64,000 nt of DNA from Prorocentrum cordatum. Taxonomy: Eukaryota; Sar; Dinophyceae; Prorocentrales; Prorocentraceae. The position numbers were made by a program, and so were the translations under genes. The notes under the pieces were generated by a model. The model did not search any database. It was not told the DNA's origin and was given only the letters and a program-made list of their open reading frames with translations. The DNA is taken from positions 1,002,736 to 1,066,735 of the forward strand of contig CAUYUJ010020615.1 of assembly GCA_963575745.1 (NCBI GenBank). The letters run 5' to 3'. Shown here piece after piece: positions 10,890 to 22,560 of the stretch (the stretch's first letter is position 1; each line of letters starts with the position of its first letter).

Positions 10890-11520
10890 GCCCTCAGGAC
10901 CCCCACGACAGCCCCAGGATCGCCTCAAGGAAGCTCCAAGAGATCCCACGAGCGGCCCATGAACGGGGATCAATGGATTGACAGGCCCCAACATGGCCCC
11001 GGTAGACCCCAAATTAACCCAGAGGTGACAAAAGACATCTCCCAAGAGGTCAACAGCAGATGCTTTGGCAATAACCCCTTACGCCTCAAGATGGTTCAAA
11101 CATCGCCCAAGATGGTCCCAAATTGGGACTGCAAGGGCTCGAAAAGGGCTCCGAAGACTCAACAGGACGTCCCCAGAGAGACATCAGAGAGCTTCTACAG
11201 TGTCCCAGAACGACACAAGACTGGGGATACGTGTGGCAGGCCCCAAGATTCACCCAAGACAGCCCCGAAAGGACCCAAGGTAGCCCAGAGGTGGTCCAAG
11301 ATGGTCCAAGACAGCCCCCAAGGGAACCCAGAAGCCCAAAACCTTCGAAAACGCAGGATTGGTTCATGCTTCTGGCATTCTCGCCCTTTGTCGTCCCATG
11401 GGCTTCTTAAGCCTCAAAAAAGCTCCATCACTGCCAAACATGGCCCCCAGTGGGGCTGGAAGGGCTCCAAGAGGGCCCCGAAGACTCCCAAGAGCGCCCC
11501 AGGGGAGGCCCAAGCCATGA
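10890..11520. repeat. Family D 'CCAAGA(T/G)GGCC' degenerate tract
   Basis: Irregular repetition of 'cccaagatggtccaag' and 'gccccgaagactc' motifs. Similar tracts occur at 16440-16860 (opposite orientation), 18740-20450 and 50940-51800. Confidence 0.65.
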
Positions 11521-12366
11521 GAGCTCAACGATAGCTCAGATGCGGAACCAACAGAACTGAGGCCTCAACATGACCCTTCGGTTGACCGCCTACCATACCA
11601 CCCCCTAAGCCGAAGACCCCAATTTCGTGTTGGGGGGGTTTACTGGTTCCACATGCGTTTCTTCAATGATCCCCGACGCCCCCCCACCAGCAATGGAGGG
11701 CAAATTGGGCCGTCGGGTTGGGTTGGGGTGGTTCGGTGGGTGGTGAGAGATAACCAGGTTACCTAGCGGTGACAAAAGACAACCTCCCAGAGGCCAACAA
11801 CAGATGGTGGTTCGATGAATTCGGCTTCCGCCTTTCCGCTTCCTATGAGCTTTTCCAACCTCAAGATGGCTCCAACATCGTCCCATTTGATTCCACATCG
11901 GGACTGCAAGGGCTGCGGGTCAAATGCGAAAAACTATTAAAACACATGTAGTCACGAATCCTGTACAGAGAAGAGAAGACCATGACATAGATTGTCAACG
12001 AAATTCTAATGCCCGTGCATCGGGTTTACCCAATCGAAGAGCGCGGTCAGAGATTCAAGCTCCCAGGATTCTCAGAGGTCCGAGAAAATGGACCACGAAG
12101 CCTCAAGTGCGGCACCTGATCGACCAAAAGATGACTCGCGGGGCCCTCTTGGGGCCATCTCGAATGTCGGCGATAAGAGGACAGGCGACACTCATGGAGG
12201 AGGAAGAGGACGCCGAGGACAAGAACGAGGACGATGAGGGCGAGGATGAGGACGAGGAGGAGAAAGGGGAGGAGGAGAAGGACGAGGAAGAGGAGGAGGA
12301 GGAGGAGCAGGAGGAGGAAGAAGAGGTGGAGAAGGACAAGACAAGACAAGACCACTTACGAGCCAG
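11521..12366. other. No supported gene; GAG/GAC purine tract
   Basis: 11521-12190 shows nothing recognisable beyond isolated family D words. 12195-12345 is a (GAGGA)n-like tract that encodes poly-Glu/Asp in one frame and may be intron sequence before the following exon. Confidence 0.4.
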
Positions 12367-12470
12367 TTGTTCGATGTCTTGAGGACAAACGTCATCGCCG
12401 ACGACTTTCAGATCCTGGAGGCCCAGATGGAACGACAAAACTTCAGGGAGGGGCCGCCGTCGCCCTGATG
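12367..12470 (+). CDS. Unidentified short coding exon
   Basis: After an acceptor-like 'cgagccag' the plus frame reads 'LFDVLRTNVIADDFQILEAQ' then MERQNFREG, up to a TGA at about 12468-12470. Composition and helix-like hydrophobic spacing look coding, unlike the flanking purine tract. The true end may be a donor before the TGA. No family is recognised. Confidence 0.35.
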
Positions 12471-12765
12471 GGCCCCCCTCGGAAACAGACTCTCCAGAGA
12501 TGCCCAGACTCCGAGACTACGACGAGGTCGTCGCCGTCTTCACCCTCGGCGTCCCTGGGATCCGACGTCTCGACCACATCGAGGCATCGCCGAAAACCAC
12601 GACTGGAGCCCCAGGCCCAATCCTTCTCTGAACCATCTTGCCCAAGCCGCACCGATCTGCGAGGGCACCGGGGCCCGAGTCTGGGGGGACACGCCGGGCT
12701 CGAAGCAGTAGAGACGCCAGAACTTCAGGGGTCTTCGTCGTCGTGGCCGCCCGCCCTTGGTTGGC
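12471..12765. other. Unassigned, possibly coding
   Basis: Two plus frames stay open across the interval and neither shows a motif. It could be the continuation of the gene at 12367. Confidence 0.3.
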
Positions 12766-12940
12766 GGCACGCGCAAGGGGGTGGAGGGGGGGGGGAAGGC
12801 TTCTTCGCAGGAGACTGCTTCTTAGCAGGCGCCGGCCTTACGTCTGCAGACAAGGCCCCTATACAGACGCGAAGCACGGGCTCTTTTGAGAAGCCCTTCC
12901 CCCTCCCCCGTCCCCCCTCTGCGCGTGGCCGACGCCACTC
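12766..12940. mobile_element. Family M inverted-repeat element, copy 1
   Basis: Ends are inverted repeats: left 'cacgcgcaaggggg...ggggaaggcttctt', right 'agaagcccttccccct...ctctgcgcgtg'. A relative lies at about 24570-24722, with the same order of 'ggggaaggc', 'ggcgccggcctta/ttgca', 'agacagggccc' and 'gcgcgtggcc'. Size and structure suit a MITE or introner-like element. Confidence 0.65.
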
Positions 12941-13876
12941 AGGGCGCCGAGCGACCGGGGGCAACGCCGCCCGGCCCGCCGCCGGTCCTCAGCGCGTTGG
13001 TCAGGGCGGCCTTTTTTCGGGCCTGCTCCTTCCGGGCGCCGCCAGGGTCGGAGAGGCAGCGATCGGGGGCGGGCTGGCTCAGAGGGGGAGGAAGCGCTGA
13101 GCCAGAAGCGGCGACGCGTCGCGTGCAGATCGGCGGTCGGTGGCGGAGCCGCAGGCTCCAGTTCCAGTGCAGGCTGCCAGGCCACCCTCGGCGATGAGAA
13201 TGGGCGATTTGGGGGGACGGGCGAGCAAGCCCCGGACAGCAGAAGCATCATCGTGCAGGGCGGGGGCTTGTCCATATCCGCCGCCTGGGAACCGACGTCC
13301 TGGTGCACGCACCAGCGGGCGGTGGATATGGACATATGTTGGTCCCCAGGGCCCCGAATCTATATCCACGGCCTACGGCAGTGGTTATGGATAAACCCCC
13401 GCCTCGGAGTAGCAGTGCCACGACAGTCCGACGACTCGGTGTGTGACCGTTGCCGAAGCATCAAGGCTTGAAACACGCGGCAAAACTCTCATGCAACAGT
13501 CGCGGTCTTGCCGTGAGAAACGAAGCCCCCTGTTCGCGCCAGCCGCGCCTGGACTTACGAAGAGTGCCCCCTCCACTCCCTGCCGAAGCCAGTTGTTTCT
13601 TTCTTCACGGTCTGACATGTGTGCCCCGCGGCTGGAGGGCTAGCTAGCATTGGCACCACGCTAGATTGGGCAATCCTCGACGTGGCATTTCGTGCCCTCC
13701 TCTCGTACCGTGCTTCCTCTGCTTCGTGCACTGCAGCCCCTGCTTCAGCCCTGGGGTGTGGCCGTAACGCCGCCCCGCGCCCACTGCCTGGTGGCGCTGC
13801 ACTGGCTGGCCGCCCCGGCCGCTCCGCGGTGACGCGCCTTGCCATGTGAGTGCCCAACTCCCTCCTCCCGCTCGGC
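12941..13876. other. No supported gene
   Basis: GC-rich, with overlapping open frames on both strands that have no recognisable domain. There is a local repeat of 'catatccgcc' and 'atatggacatatg' (13270-13340). Confidence 0.4.
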
Positions 13877-14036
13877 TACACGCAAGAGTGACCCTGGGTA
13901 AGAGTGACCTTTGGTGCGCGGCTTTCTGGGGGCCGCGCGGGGACCAAACACGAGGGCGCAGTCGCTACTATCGCATCGCATTCGGCGATCGGGGGACAAT
14001 GGGCCCGCACCAAAAGTCACTCTTCCGTGTGACCGA
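13877..14036. mobile_element. Family F terminal-inverted-repeat element, copy 1
   Basis: The left arm 'aagagtgacctttggtgcgc' is mirrored by the right arm 'cgcaccaaaagtcactctt'. The second copy is at 24449-24568. An internal duplication of 'aagagtgacc' within the left arm is shared by both copies. Confidence 0.75.
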
Positions 14037-14409
14037 TCCCGCTTCGAGGCCGCTTCCTACCGCCGGTTGACTTGCAATTCTCGTTTCCCGGACCGGCTGA
14101 GCGCGCATGCGGACTGCCTCTGCCGCGCTGCGGCGTGCCCCGCGGCTTCTCCGGCCGCCCGGTCGGCGCGCCAGGCCGGTGGAGTTTGCGCCTGCTGGGC
14201 CCACGAGCGACGGGGTCCACCCCACAAGAAACGGGAGCGGATGCACGTGGAACTGCGGCATATCGGACCATGGAGGGGGGAGCCGGGATTAGTCGTGTCC
14301 CCGATCCTTATTCGACACAGGTATGTACTAGAATAGCGCGCGAGCTTCGCGCGCGCTCAGGTTCTAGCCAAGGCAGAGCCAGCGTCATATTTATCAGCGG
14401 ATGGGTACG
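14037..14409. other. No supported gene
   Basis: GC-rich sequence with no motif or repeat that I recognise. Confidence 0.4.
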
Positions 14410-15130
14410 TACGCCATCCCACCACGATCACCACGTGGGAACACCTGCGTTATCGTACGACGCGGGCATACATATTTGAATAGCGTCTCCCCACCTATTC
14501 TGGCCCATCCTTCACAGGGATCGTGCCCTCAGGGAGCTCCACGTACGGCCCCCCACCCACTCACAGGGAGCTCCAACTACGGCCCCATCGCATAGCGGCA
14601 CACCCCTCACGCGGATCGTGCTGCCCCGCAGGTGAGTGCACTTAGAGGGACACTTCGCATAGCGGCGCCCCACTCACGTCGGCACACCTCTCACACGGAT
14701 CGTGCCCTGCAGAGAATTACACCTACGGCCCCAGAGACAAGGTTCGCATCCCGCCCCCCCGCCTACTTCGGAGTACCTCTCGCTCTGATCGTACCCAACA
14801 TGGAGCTCCACCGACGGCCCCAGGGACAAGATTCGTATAGCGCCCCCCTCCCCCGCCCATTGCGGCACACCCATCACGCGGAACGTGCCCAAACGGGAGC
14901 ACCACTCACAGCCCCAAGGACAAGGTTTGCAAATCGTCCCTCCGCCACGTCGGCACACCATTCTCGCGAATCGTGTCCTGGAACGAGATCCATTTATGGC
15001 TCCAATGGACAACTTCGCATGGCGTCCCCCCGCCTACTTTGGCACATCCTCACACTGGCCACGCCCCACAAGCTCCACCTGCGGCCTCAATGGGCGGGTT
15101 CGCTCGAGGGCACCCGGATTATTCCGCACC
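14410..15130. repeat. Degenerate tandem repeat, unit about 90-95 bp
   Basis: About seven diverged units carry 'cggcacacc.ctcac.cgga', then 'tcgtgccc', then 'gagctccac.tacggcccca' and 'gacaaggttcgcat'. The even spacing gives the period. No coding potential is implied. Confidence 0.75.
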
Positions 15131-15676
15131 CCGTTCGTACGGATCGTGCCCCACACGGAATTCTGCGCGCTTGTGCACGCTTTCTCTGCAGCAGCCCGCT
15201 ATCAACTTAGTCCCGCACCCTGCCCTACACATAATTGCATTGGGATGGGTCCGTCGACAGGCCGGTTGTTCGCACGTCCATGGCCTTCGGACCCTACCGC
15301 CACCGTGCCCGAGCTTTGGGCAGGAGGCTTCTTGGATGCCTATCAGGAGGGGGGCCTCTTGGCATGCTTCTCGGGCGCCTCGTGGAGCGAGCTTCGAAGC
15401 TTCTCGAGGATTCTTCCTGTCCCGCGCGCCAGGATCGTACGAAACGCGGCTCCCCGGCCGAGAAGCCGGCGTGCCGCCTCCACACAGGGGCAGGGCGTCC
15501 CCCCTCGTCCTCATGACCCACGCGTCTGATAATGTTGACGTCGTCGCCCTCTGGCAGGGCACTTGGCGCCCAGTGACCAGCAGCACGTCTGCACCCCAGA
15601 AGCCGTACGTGAACACCCACAATGCAGCCCTGGATGTTGCTCTTCTGCGAGCCAGACGCGGATTCAAATGACAGCT
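15131..15676. other. Possibly transcribed sequence downstream of the TFIIS-like copy; no firm gene
   Basis: The minus strand stays open in more than one frame (for example 'ADNFKLKLSFESASG' at about 15660-15700), with GC3-rich codons. It could be the 3' part of the retro-copy in another frame or an independent exon. Confidence 0.3.
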
Positions 15677-16391
15677 TCAGCTTGAAATTATCTGCGTGCC
15701 GCTCTGGGAGCTTCTTGCCGACGATGGGCGTACCGCCAGGACAGCGCGGTGCAAATCTGTCCACAGCGACTCGCGCTGCTCCGCTCCAGCTTCGCTGAAT
15801 GTGCGCGCTGAGCGTATTAAACAAAGCTTACCTTCCGATCTCGCGGAAGTAATGTACCACTTCCTTCACCAGTGCACGTTCCCCTCCCTCTTGCAGGGCG
15901 CGACGTCGAATGCACGTCTGGTCGCTCTTATGGAGGTTGTCGAGGTATGACAGAAATTCTGACTTCGATTCGTGTAATTAATCAAGATCATACACTTTTG
16001 TCGACTCCCCTTCGAGCTTGCACTTTGCACCAAGACTCTCAACTGCCGTGGGGGCCTGTTGGACCTGCTGCGTCCATACCTGCACAAGTTTACCACACGT
16101 CGCGCGAATGTCTTCGTCAGCAGACTTCCCAGAAAACATGTTCACGATCTTGCCGATCTGGGTTCCCCTCATTACAATGACAACAATGCACTGGAGTACG
16201 ACGAGGCAGTCTTGGGCCTTGAAACAAGCTGCCGTCGACGGTGTGTAATCCTGCAGGATGCATTTTGACTCAATGGCTGGCGGCAATCGCGTCGCAAGCA
16301 CCGTGTCCTGCAGCCATGACAGCTCAATCAATGGACCGGCGCCAGGTAATACCGAGCCACTGCGCGAACAGTACGGCCTCGAGCCACACCT
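15677..16391 (-). pseudogene. Retro-copy of a gene with a TFIIS N-terminal (LW/Med26-type) domain
   Basis: The minus strand from about 16331 encodes 'GTQIGKIVNMFSGKSADEDI' then 'RATCGKLVQVWTQQVQQ'. This fits the TFIIS N-terminal fold ('T-x-IG-x-x-VN...I-R...A-x-x-L-V-x-x-W'), found in transcription elongation factors and related proteins. The spliced-leader pair at 16392-16428 lies just upstream in the same orientation, so the locus looks like a reverse-transcribed mRNA. No AUG starts the frame near the leader, and a TAA interrupts it at about 15990. Two small GT-AG intervals of 33 and 37 nt (about 15980-16010 and 15795-15831) would restore the frame to a TGA at 15679-15677. They could be ultra-short introns or chance. 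The copy is either a retropseudogene or a recently re-fragmented retrogene. The domain call is moderate and depends on pattern only. Confidence 0.55.
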
Positions 16392-16428
16392 CTTGAACCA
16401 AAATGGCTTGAACCAAAATGACTACGGA
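16392..16428 (-). other. Dinoflagellate spliced-leader relic: full SL followed by truncated SL
   Basis: On the minus strand, 16428-16407 matches the 22-nt dinoflagellate spliced leader (D-CCGTAG, then CATTTTGG and TCAAG cores) with two C-to-T differences. It is followed without a gap by 16406-16392, 'CCATTTTGGTTCAAG', a second leader lacking its first 7 nt. The truncation point is just after the internal TAG of the leader. That is the junction expected when an mRNA already carrying an integrated SL is trans-spliced again using the AG inside the old SL. Leader-on-leader arrays of this kind are established marks of recycled cDNAs in dinoflagellates. Confidence 0.85.
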
Positions 16429-17252
16429 AGCTTCTCGGGGACTCTTGGGGGCAGTATGGGGACCTCCTGGGGCCTCTTTTGGTGCCCTTGGAGGCCTCTT
16501 GGGGGCCTGCTGGCGGCCTCGGGGGCCCACTTGTGGCGGAAGACTCGAAATGTCAACTTGAATTCCTCCTCTTGGACCTCTCTTCGGCCGTCTGGACGCC
16601 TCTTGGATCGTCTTGGGGCTCTCTCGGGCAGTCCTGGGGCCCTCTTGGGGGGTCTCTTGGGCTGTCTTGGGGCGATCTTGGGTTGCTCTTGGGCCGTCTT
16701 GGAGGCAGTTGAAGCCCCAAAAGCGAATATAGCAAAAGTTCAAGTCTTCCTTCAAGAATGTAGCAATTTTGGCATCCTGCGGCCCTCACGGGGGCGATTT
16801 AAAGCCTTTTTGGAGCGTCTTCGGGGCCTCTTGGGCCGTCTTGAAATAATCTTCGAGCGTGGTCGTCCCTATTTGTGGCACTCGAAATGGGCACGGAAAA
16901 CGGGTACGGTGCCGAATATCAAATATTGTCTAAAACCGGCCGCGCCCGCTGATGGGCGGCCTTCCTTCTGTCTCCAATGCACAACGTCCGCGATGACGCC
17001 GACAACGAGTCCTGCTCAAAATGAACAGAGACTGCTGTGGCTCTTGGTACCCTTCTTTCCGTAACCGTGTCGACCGTCCCGACTCGACTGTTGGGCCGCT
17101 CGCTCTGGTCGCTGCTGCATGTCCTCCACCACTGCTTTGGGCCGCCGGGAGTGGGCCCGAGAGGCCCAGGAGGGGGTCCAAATTTCGGGTGCCGAGAGGA
17201 GGGAAATCCGAGACGGTGTCCCAGCCAGGGGCTGGACCCCCGGTACTCCAGA
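16429..17252. other. Family D tract (reverse) and family Q repeat; no gene
   Basis: 16440-16860 is a 'ctcttggggcc'-type tract, the reverse complement of family D. 16978-17110 shares 'aacgtccgcga', 'acgagtc' and 'gt.cccttctttccgt' with 48344-48450 (family Q). Confidence 0.6.
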
Positions 17253-17253
17253 A

Positions 17254-17311
<58 letters not shown>

Positions 17312-17365
17312 GTGATGGTGATGGTGATGATGATGATGATTATGATGATGCTGATGATGATGATA
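17253..17365. repeat. (GAT)n microsatellite
   Basis: About 35 GAT units with GGT and GCT interruptions. It gives poly-Met, poly-Asp and poly-His readings that are artefacts. Confidence 0.95.
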
Positions 17366-18190
17366 CGAATACATTCACTAACCAGAGTGGATCCTGAACT
17401 GTGATTTGATGCAATAAATGCGATGCAGTGCAGGTGATCCCATCAGTGTGTTGCAATCTAGGGGGTGCAATCCCTGTAGCGCAATGCATGTGGCGCAAAG
17501 CATAATAAAAAACTGCAGAGCGCTGCAAAGCGATGCAATGCAAAGCAAGACAAAGCATTGCAAACAAATACAAAACTGCAAAGCAAAACAATAGAAATCA
17601 AAACACAACAATGCACGACGTTACAAAGTAACGCAAAGTAATGCCCAGCCATGCAAAGCAACCTGAAATGATAAGCAATGCAAAACAATACTATGCAAAG
17701 CAACGCAAAGCAATGCAAAGCAAGGCAAAGCAATGCAAAGCACGGCAAAACAAAGCAAGGCGAAACAATGCAAGGCCGAACAATGCAAAGCAACGCAACA
17801 CAATGCAAAGCAATGCAAAGCAATGCAAAGAACCGCAAACCAATGCAAAGCGAGGCGAAGCAACGCAATGCATAGCGATGCACAGCAATGCAAAACAAAA
17901 CAAATAACGACTGGCGGCGTTGAGGCAGCGACGGCGGGCACATAGCCGCCAGACCGGCACAGAGGCCCAGACGACGGGCGGCGACGAGGCGGCGACGGGG
18001 CGGCCACGGCGAGCACGCGCCGCCAGACCTGCACGCAGGCCCAGACGACGGGCGGCGACGATGCGGCGACGGGGCCGGCGACGGGGCGGTGACGGCGAGC
18101 TCGGCGCCGCCAGGACGGCACGCAGGCCCAAACGAAGCGGCGACGGGGCGGCGACGGCGAGCACGGAGCCGCCAGACCTGCACGCAAGCC
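17366..18190. repeat. GCAATGCAAA minisatellite and a CGGCGACG minisatellite
   Basis: 17500-17905 is a long degenerate array of 10-bp units around 'gcaatgcaaa'. 17925-18190 is an array with units near 80 bp containing 'cgccgccagacctgcacgca' and 'ggcggcgac', about three copies. Open frames across both are repeat artefacts. Confidence 0.85.
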
Positions 18191-18739
18191 CACTTCTTTA
18201 GAAAAGAAATCAAAGCCCCTTAGTGCAAGCACTGATTGGGGAATACATACATGCATACATATATAGATGTATATATACACAGGCATACATACATAACATC
18301 ATATACATACACGTACATGTACGATTACACAAACATGCAAACAAACACACCATACATGTATATGCATGTGCACCTATATATATATATATATAAAGTCAAT
18401 TTCGGATATATGTAAATGTATATATGTACATATTTTATTATGTATACAAATCACCGCGCTGGGAACCGATCTCTCTGGACATCGGGTGGCAATGAATATG
18501 GACCTCTTTGCGCCCCAGGGGGCGCACATCCGCCGCCTTCGTGGGGGGTGCAAGGCTGTGAAAATTCCGGCTGTACTGCGGTCTTGTTGTATGACATGTG
18601 TTGCTTGCACCTTGCCTCTCCAGTCCTCTCTCCACCGCACTGTCTACTCAAAGGGGCCGCACGATCCAATCAGAAGCCACCTGGAAATGCGTGTTCCTAG
18701 GACGCTGCAAGATTCCTGCAGGAACGCCACCAGACCAAC
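18191..18739. other. AT-rich island and unassigned DNA
   Basis: 18235-18450 is rich in 'catacat' and (TA)n, sharply below the local GC. 18450-18739 carries no recognisable feature. Confidence 0.6.
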
Positions 18740-20460
18740 CGAGAGGGCCCACAAGGCCTCCAGGACGGCCCCGAGAGGCCCCCCCAAAGCCCAAGACGTC
18801 CAACACATGCCCCAACATGCTCATGCGATGGGCCAGGAGGGCCCCAAGTTGCTCCCCGGAGAAAAATTATCCCAGCAAAGCACCCTAGTGGCAGCAAAAG
18901 GGAAGAGGCTTGTCGAGGAGTAGGAGGTCGGCTTCAGGTGACCCATGTTCACCCGAACGTGTTTTTATCGTGGCCGTCCAGGCCGAACATTTAGCCGGCA
19001 CTGAGGCGAGAGCACGTTTCCCGAATACTGCGTGAAGACGTCTCAAGCGAAACGGCTGCCGGCAGAGGGCAGACACGGGCTCCCCGTTCCTCCTGTGGGA
19101 TTCCTCTGTGGTCCTTTCAATCCCGCAAATTGCCCCCAGGGCCTCAGAGATTGCCCAAACCTCCAAACTTGCCCCCAAAGGGCACAAGGTCCCGCCAAGA
19201 TCGCCAAGGACGGCCCAACAAGGCCACAAGATGCCCCCCAACTGAGCCCCCGAAGCTCCAAGATAGCCCTATGATTGCGAAATATTTGTCCGGGGTATCC
19301 CGAAAGGCCCCACGATACCCCCGAAGAGGCCCCAGGATGGTCCTGGAAGGCTTCAGCACTGTTCCAATGTATAGCCACAAGGTGTCCCCAGGTCGCCTCG
19401 GGCCCCAAATATTGATGTCGAACGGGGCCCGCACCTAAAACTCGCGGAAATCTCGGGGCTTGCCGCGTGAATGTTGTGGCTTGTTAAGCGGCTATTCCCG
19501 AAGGCGGAAGTCGCCACACACCCTTGTGCGTGAAGGTATGCTTTGTTTGCTGTCTGCCCCGGAGGGGGGAAAGCACAGACCTCACGAGGGCCCCGCAGAG
19601 GCACCCAAGAAGCCTACAAGAAACTTGTAAGAGGTAATATAAGAGGCCTCCAACCGGCCCCCGAGAGGCATCCCACACGACCTCAAGAATCGTCATCCAA
19701 CAGGCCTCTGACCCGCAACCCAAGCACGGTGGCAATGTTGGCCGAAGGCCACAATACCCGCCGCCCCCTGTGGCTTGCCACAATGGTCTGGGTTTTTTTC
19801 CAGCCCACCGGCCACCCGGACAGCGAGGGAAAATCTAAGTCCCATTGCTCAAATCACCTCCAAGACGACCAAGATGGCTTCCAAGTTACCTCCAACGGCC
19901 AAGATGGCTCCAAGAGAGCCTAAGATAGCCCCAAGATGGCCTCCAAGACGGTCCCAAGATGCCTCCAAGACTGCCAAGATGGTCCAAGGGAGCCCGAAAC
20001 GCAGAAAAGGCCCATAATTAAAGACGGCCTAAGAGGCCTCCAAAAGGTATTACAGGAAGGTCCGAAGAGGACAAAATCATGGATGTCCATTGCATGGTTG
20101 GTCAAGATGTTGGCATTTGCTTCAGAACAGGCTTCCGACCGCCAAGATTCCCCCAGGAGATCTACAATATGGCCTCAGGACGGCCCAAGAGGCTCCCAAG
20201 ATGGTCCCCAAAGGGCCCCAAGACGGCCCAAGATGCATCTAAGACGCCCAAGATGGCCTTCAAGACGACCCTGAAGCTCCCCCAAAGTGCCCCAAGATGG
20301 CCCAGAGACGCTCCCAAGACGGCTTCCGACTGCATCACACGGGGTAGAAACGCTGTAAGCAGGCCAAAAAGGCCCCCCAAGGAAATTCCACAGGGCTCCA
20401 AGAGGCCCAAGGAGACCCCCAAGAGGCATCGGAGAGGCACCCAGAAGCTCTCAAGAGGTC
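18740..20460. repeat. Family D region
   Basis: Blocks of 'ccaagatggc', 'ccccaagaggcccc' and 'ctccaagac' words at 18740-18860, 19130-19400, 19600-19700 and 19855-20450, with unassigned sequence between. A TCC-rich stretch closes it (20459-20520). Confidence 0.6.
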
Positions 20461-22289
20461 TCCTCATCCTTCTCCTCGTCCTCCTGTTTCCTGCTCTCCT
20501 CATCCTCCTGTTCCTCCCCCACATGTTCCCCGGAGGACGTTCCACAACGGCTGGGGGAACGCATGGTCCAATCGCGCGGCCAAACTCTGCCAAAACGTTT
20601 GGCCATATATAGAGGTATCCTACAAGGAAGGGGGCGGCGGTGATACGCTGTAGGGGTCTTCAGATCCTATATCCACTACCCCATCGAGCCGTGGAAAGCC
20701 GTTCACGAAGAGACGGATACAAGAACTTGTGCCTTGGAGGGTGGAGTCAACGCTGCTCCTTCCGTCGCTGGCGGCGCTTCTCGATCTCGAACCACTTGAG
20801 GTGCTCCAGCCCGAGGACGGCACTGCAGCGGCGCAGCACCCCCCCCTTGCTCTATCTCCCGCTCACGCGCTCTGCTTCCCGTCCCTTCCCCCGAACCCCA
20901 CCTGAAGCGCATGCTCGAGGCATCTCCGTAGTAAACTGTCTGTTTTCGTGGCGACGTCATGAGTCGAGCCCATCCGCGGCGCTTGGGGTGCCCAAGGCCA
21001 GAACTCTGCGGTGGAACATAGTTCGGCCCCCCTTTACCTTATGCCAAAAAAGTGCATAGAGTTGAGAAGGCTGGCAACCAGAGCAAGGAACGCATACATT
21101 ATTTTAAGTATGGTTCGTGCGACTGCCTCACTTTGTTGTGGAGTTTACGCTGCTGGAGTGAATTGCATTGAACTATATATATACTGCAGTGCGCATTCGG
21201 GCTGCCCTACAAGTGTCTGGCTGACGGCACGATTGTAGTGAGGAGATTCGGTTGGGGCGATTATTGCGGATGCGTTCCTCAACGTGTAATCTCATGCTCG
21301 AGCTTTTTCTTCACGTGCGGAACATCGAGGAGCATGATGCATGGTGAAAGTCTCTCCTAAGTCAGGCGCGGTTGTCCGGCTCGCTTTTCTACAACGGAAC
21401 TTCCCCCGGCGGAGATTCCCCTATCAGGCCTTGCACTGAAGGGGTCCCAGCGGAGATTGCAAAATTTGGCGAAAATGCAAGGCCGGTTTTGGTAGGCGGC
21501 CGGGTTCTCGGTTTCCTGGTTCTGGGCTCCCGGGTTCCCGGTTGCTGGTTCCGGACCGATTTCGTTGGACGGCGGGGTTCCCGGGTTTCCGGGTTCCCGG
21601 GTTCTTGGTCGATCTCCTTATCGCTACCCACCTCTCTATTGATCACATCACAATCGATCCCACTGGAGATCGCTAGAACGATCTCACGATCGATCTCACT
21701 ATCGATTTCGCTGAACCGACTTCACGATCGGTTTCACGATCGATCTCAATATCCGTGTCACGAACTTTCAGACCATCCACTGATTCGGGTTCTTTCCCTG
21801 GTGCAATACGATTGGGCGGCATCTTCGCTCCCTTGTTGCAGGGTGTGGTTAGTGATGTCGTTCGCAACACGACCTGACTTCGCCTTGTCTTGAAATACGC
21901 AATTATCGGCCGTGCCTCCCGTGAAATGCAGCGTCCGCGCACGGAATTGTCATCTGGTGCTCGCGGTGCTCAGCCTCGTGCTCGCTTTCGGCCTGGAGCT
22001 CAGGGGAAACTTGCGCATTGATTTCGTCACGTTCGTGTCGTCACGACCCTGGCGCTGGTTTCTGACGCCGCGTGGATACTTCAACCTAAAACAATCGGTT
22101 GTTTTCCGATCGCCAGATCGCGCCAAATTGGCCGATTCTGGACCACAGGCGGCGTTCGACAAGAAACGCCTCCGGAAATGTCGACGCCGCGTCGGCACAT
22201 CACGAACCTGATGTACACGAGGGCTGCGATCCCTGTAATCCCCCCCCACCCCACCCCATCCCCACCCCTCCCCGCCCCCCCCGTGAGGG
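20461..22289. other. No firm gene; two simple-motif tracts
   Basis: 21500-21615 repeats 'ccgggttcccgg' and 'ggttc' words. 21615-21770 repeats 'cgatctca.gatcgat'. A minus frame at 20640-20740 (TLQGTSSCIRLFVNGFP) could be an exon, but I see no family. Nothing firm elsewhere. Confidence 0.4.
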
Positions 22290-22560
22290 GGAACGTTAGG
22301 GGGGACTGATTCAGAAGCAAAACATCGAACTGGAATCGGCGATACATCGATGCTAGGCCCCCAGGAGCGAATCCGTACGACCCTTGGCAGGGCGAAGCTA
22401 TCGCTGATAGACCCACCCGGCCCAGGAGCGTACATATTCGCCCATGAACGTATAGGGGCCGACAGCCTATTGGCCCCTTATCGGCGATGAATTGGCGATT
22501 CGGGGTCGACGCATTCTCCCCCTGACACTGTCCCCTGCTGTCTTCGCCGCTGTCCATCGT
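22290..22560. repeat. Family C dispersed repeat, copy 2
   Basis: Contains 'ggaatcggcgatacatcg', 'cccttggcagggcg' and 'cccttatcggcgatga', as in copies at 7200, 23030 and 59227. Confidence 0.75.
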
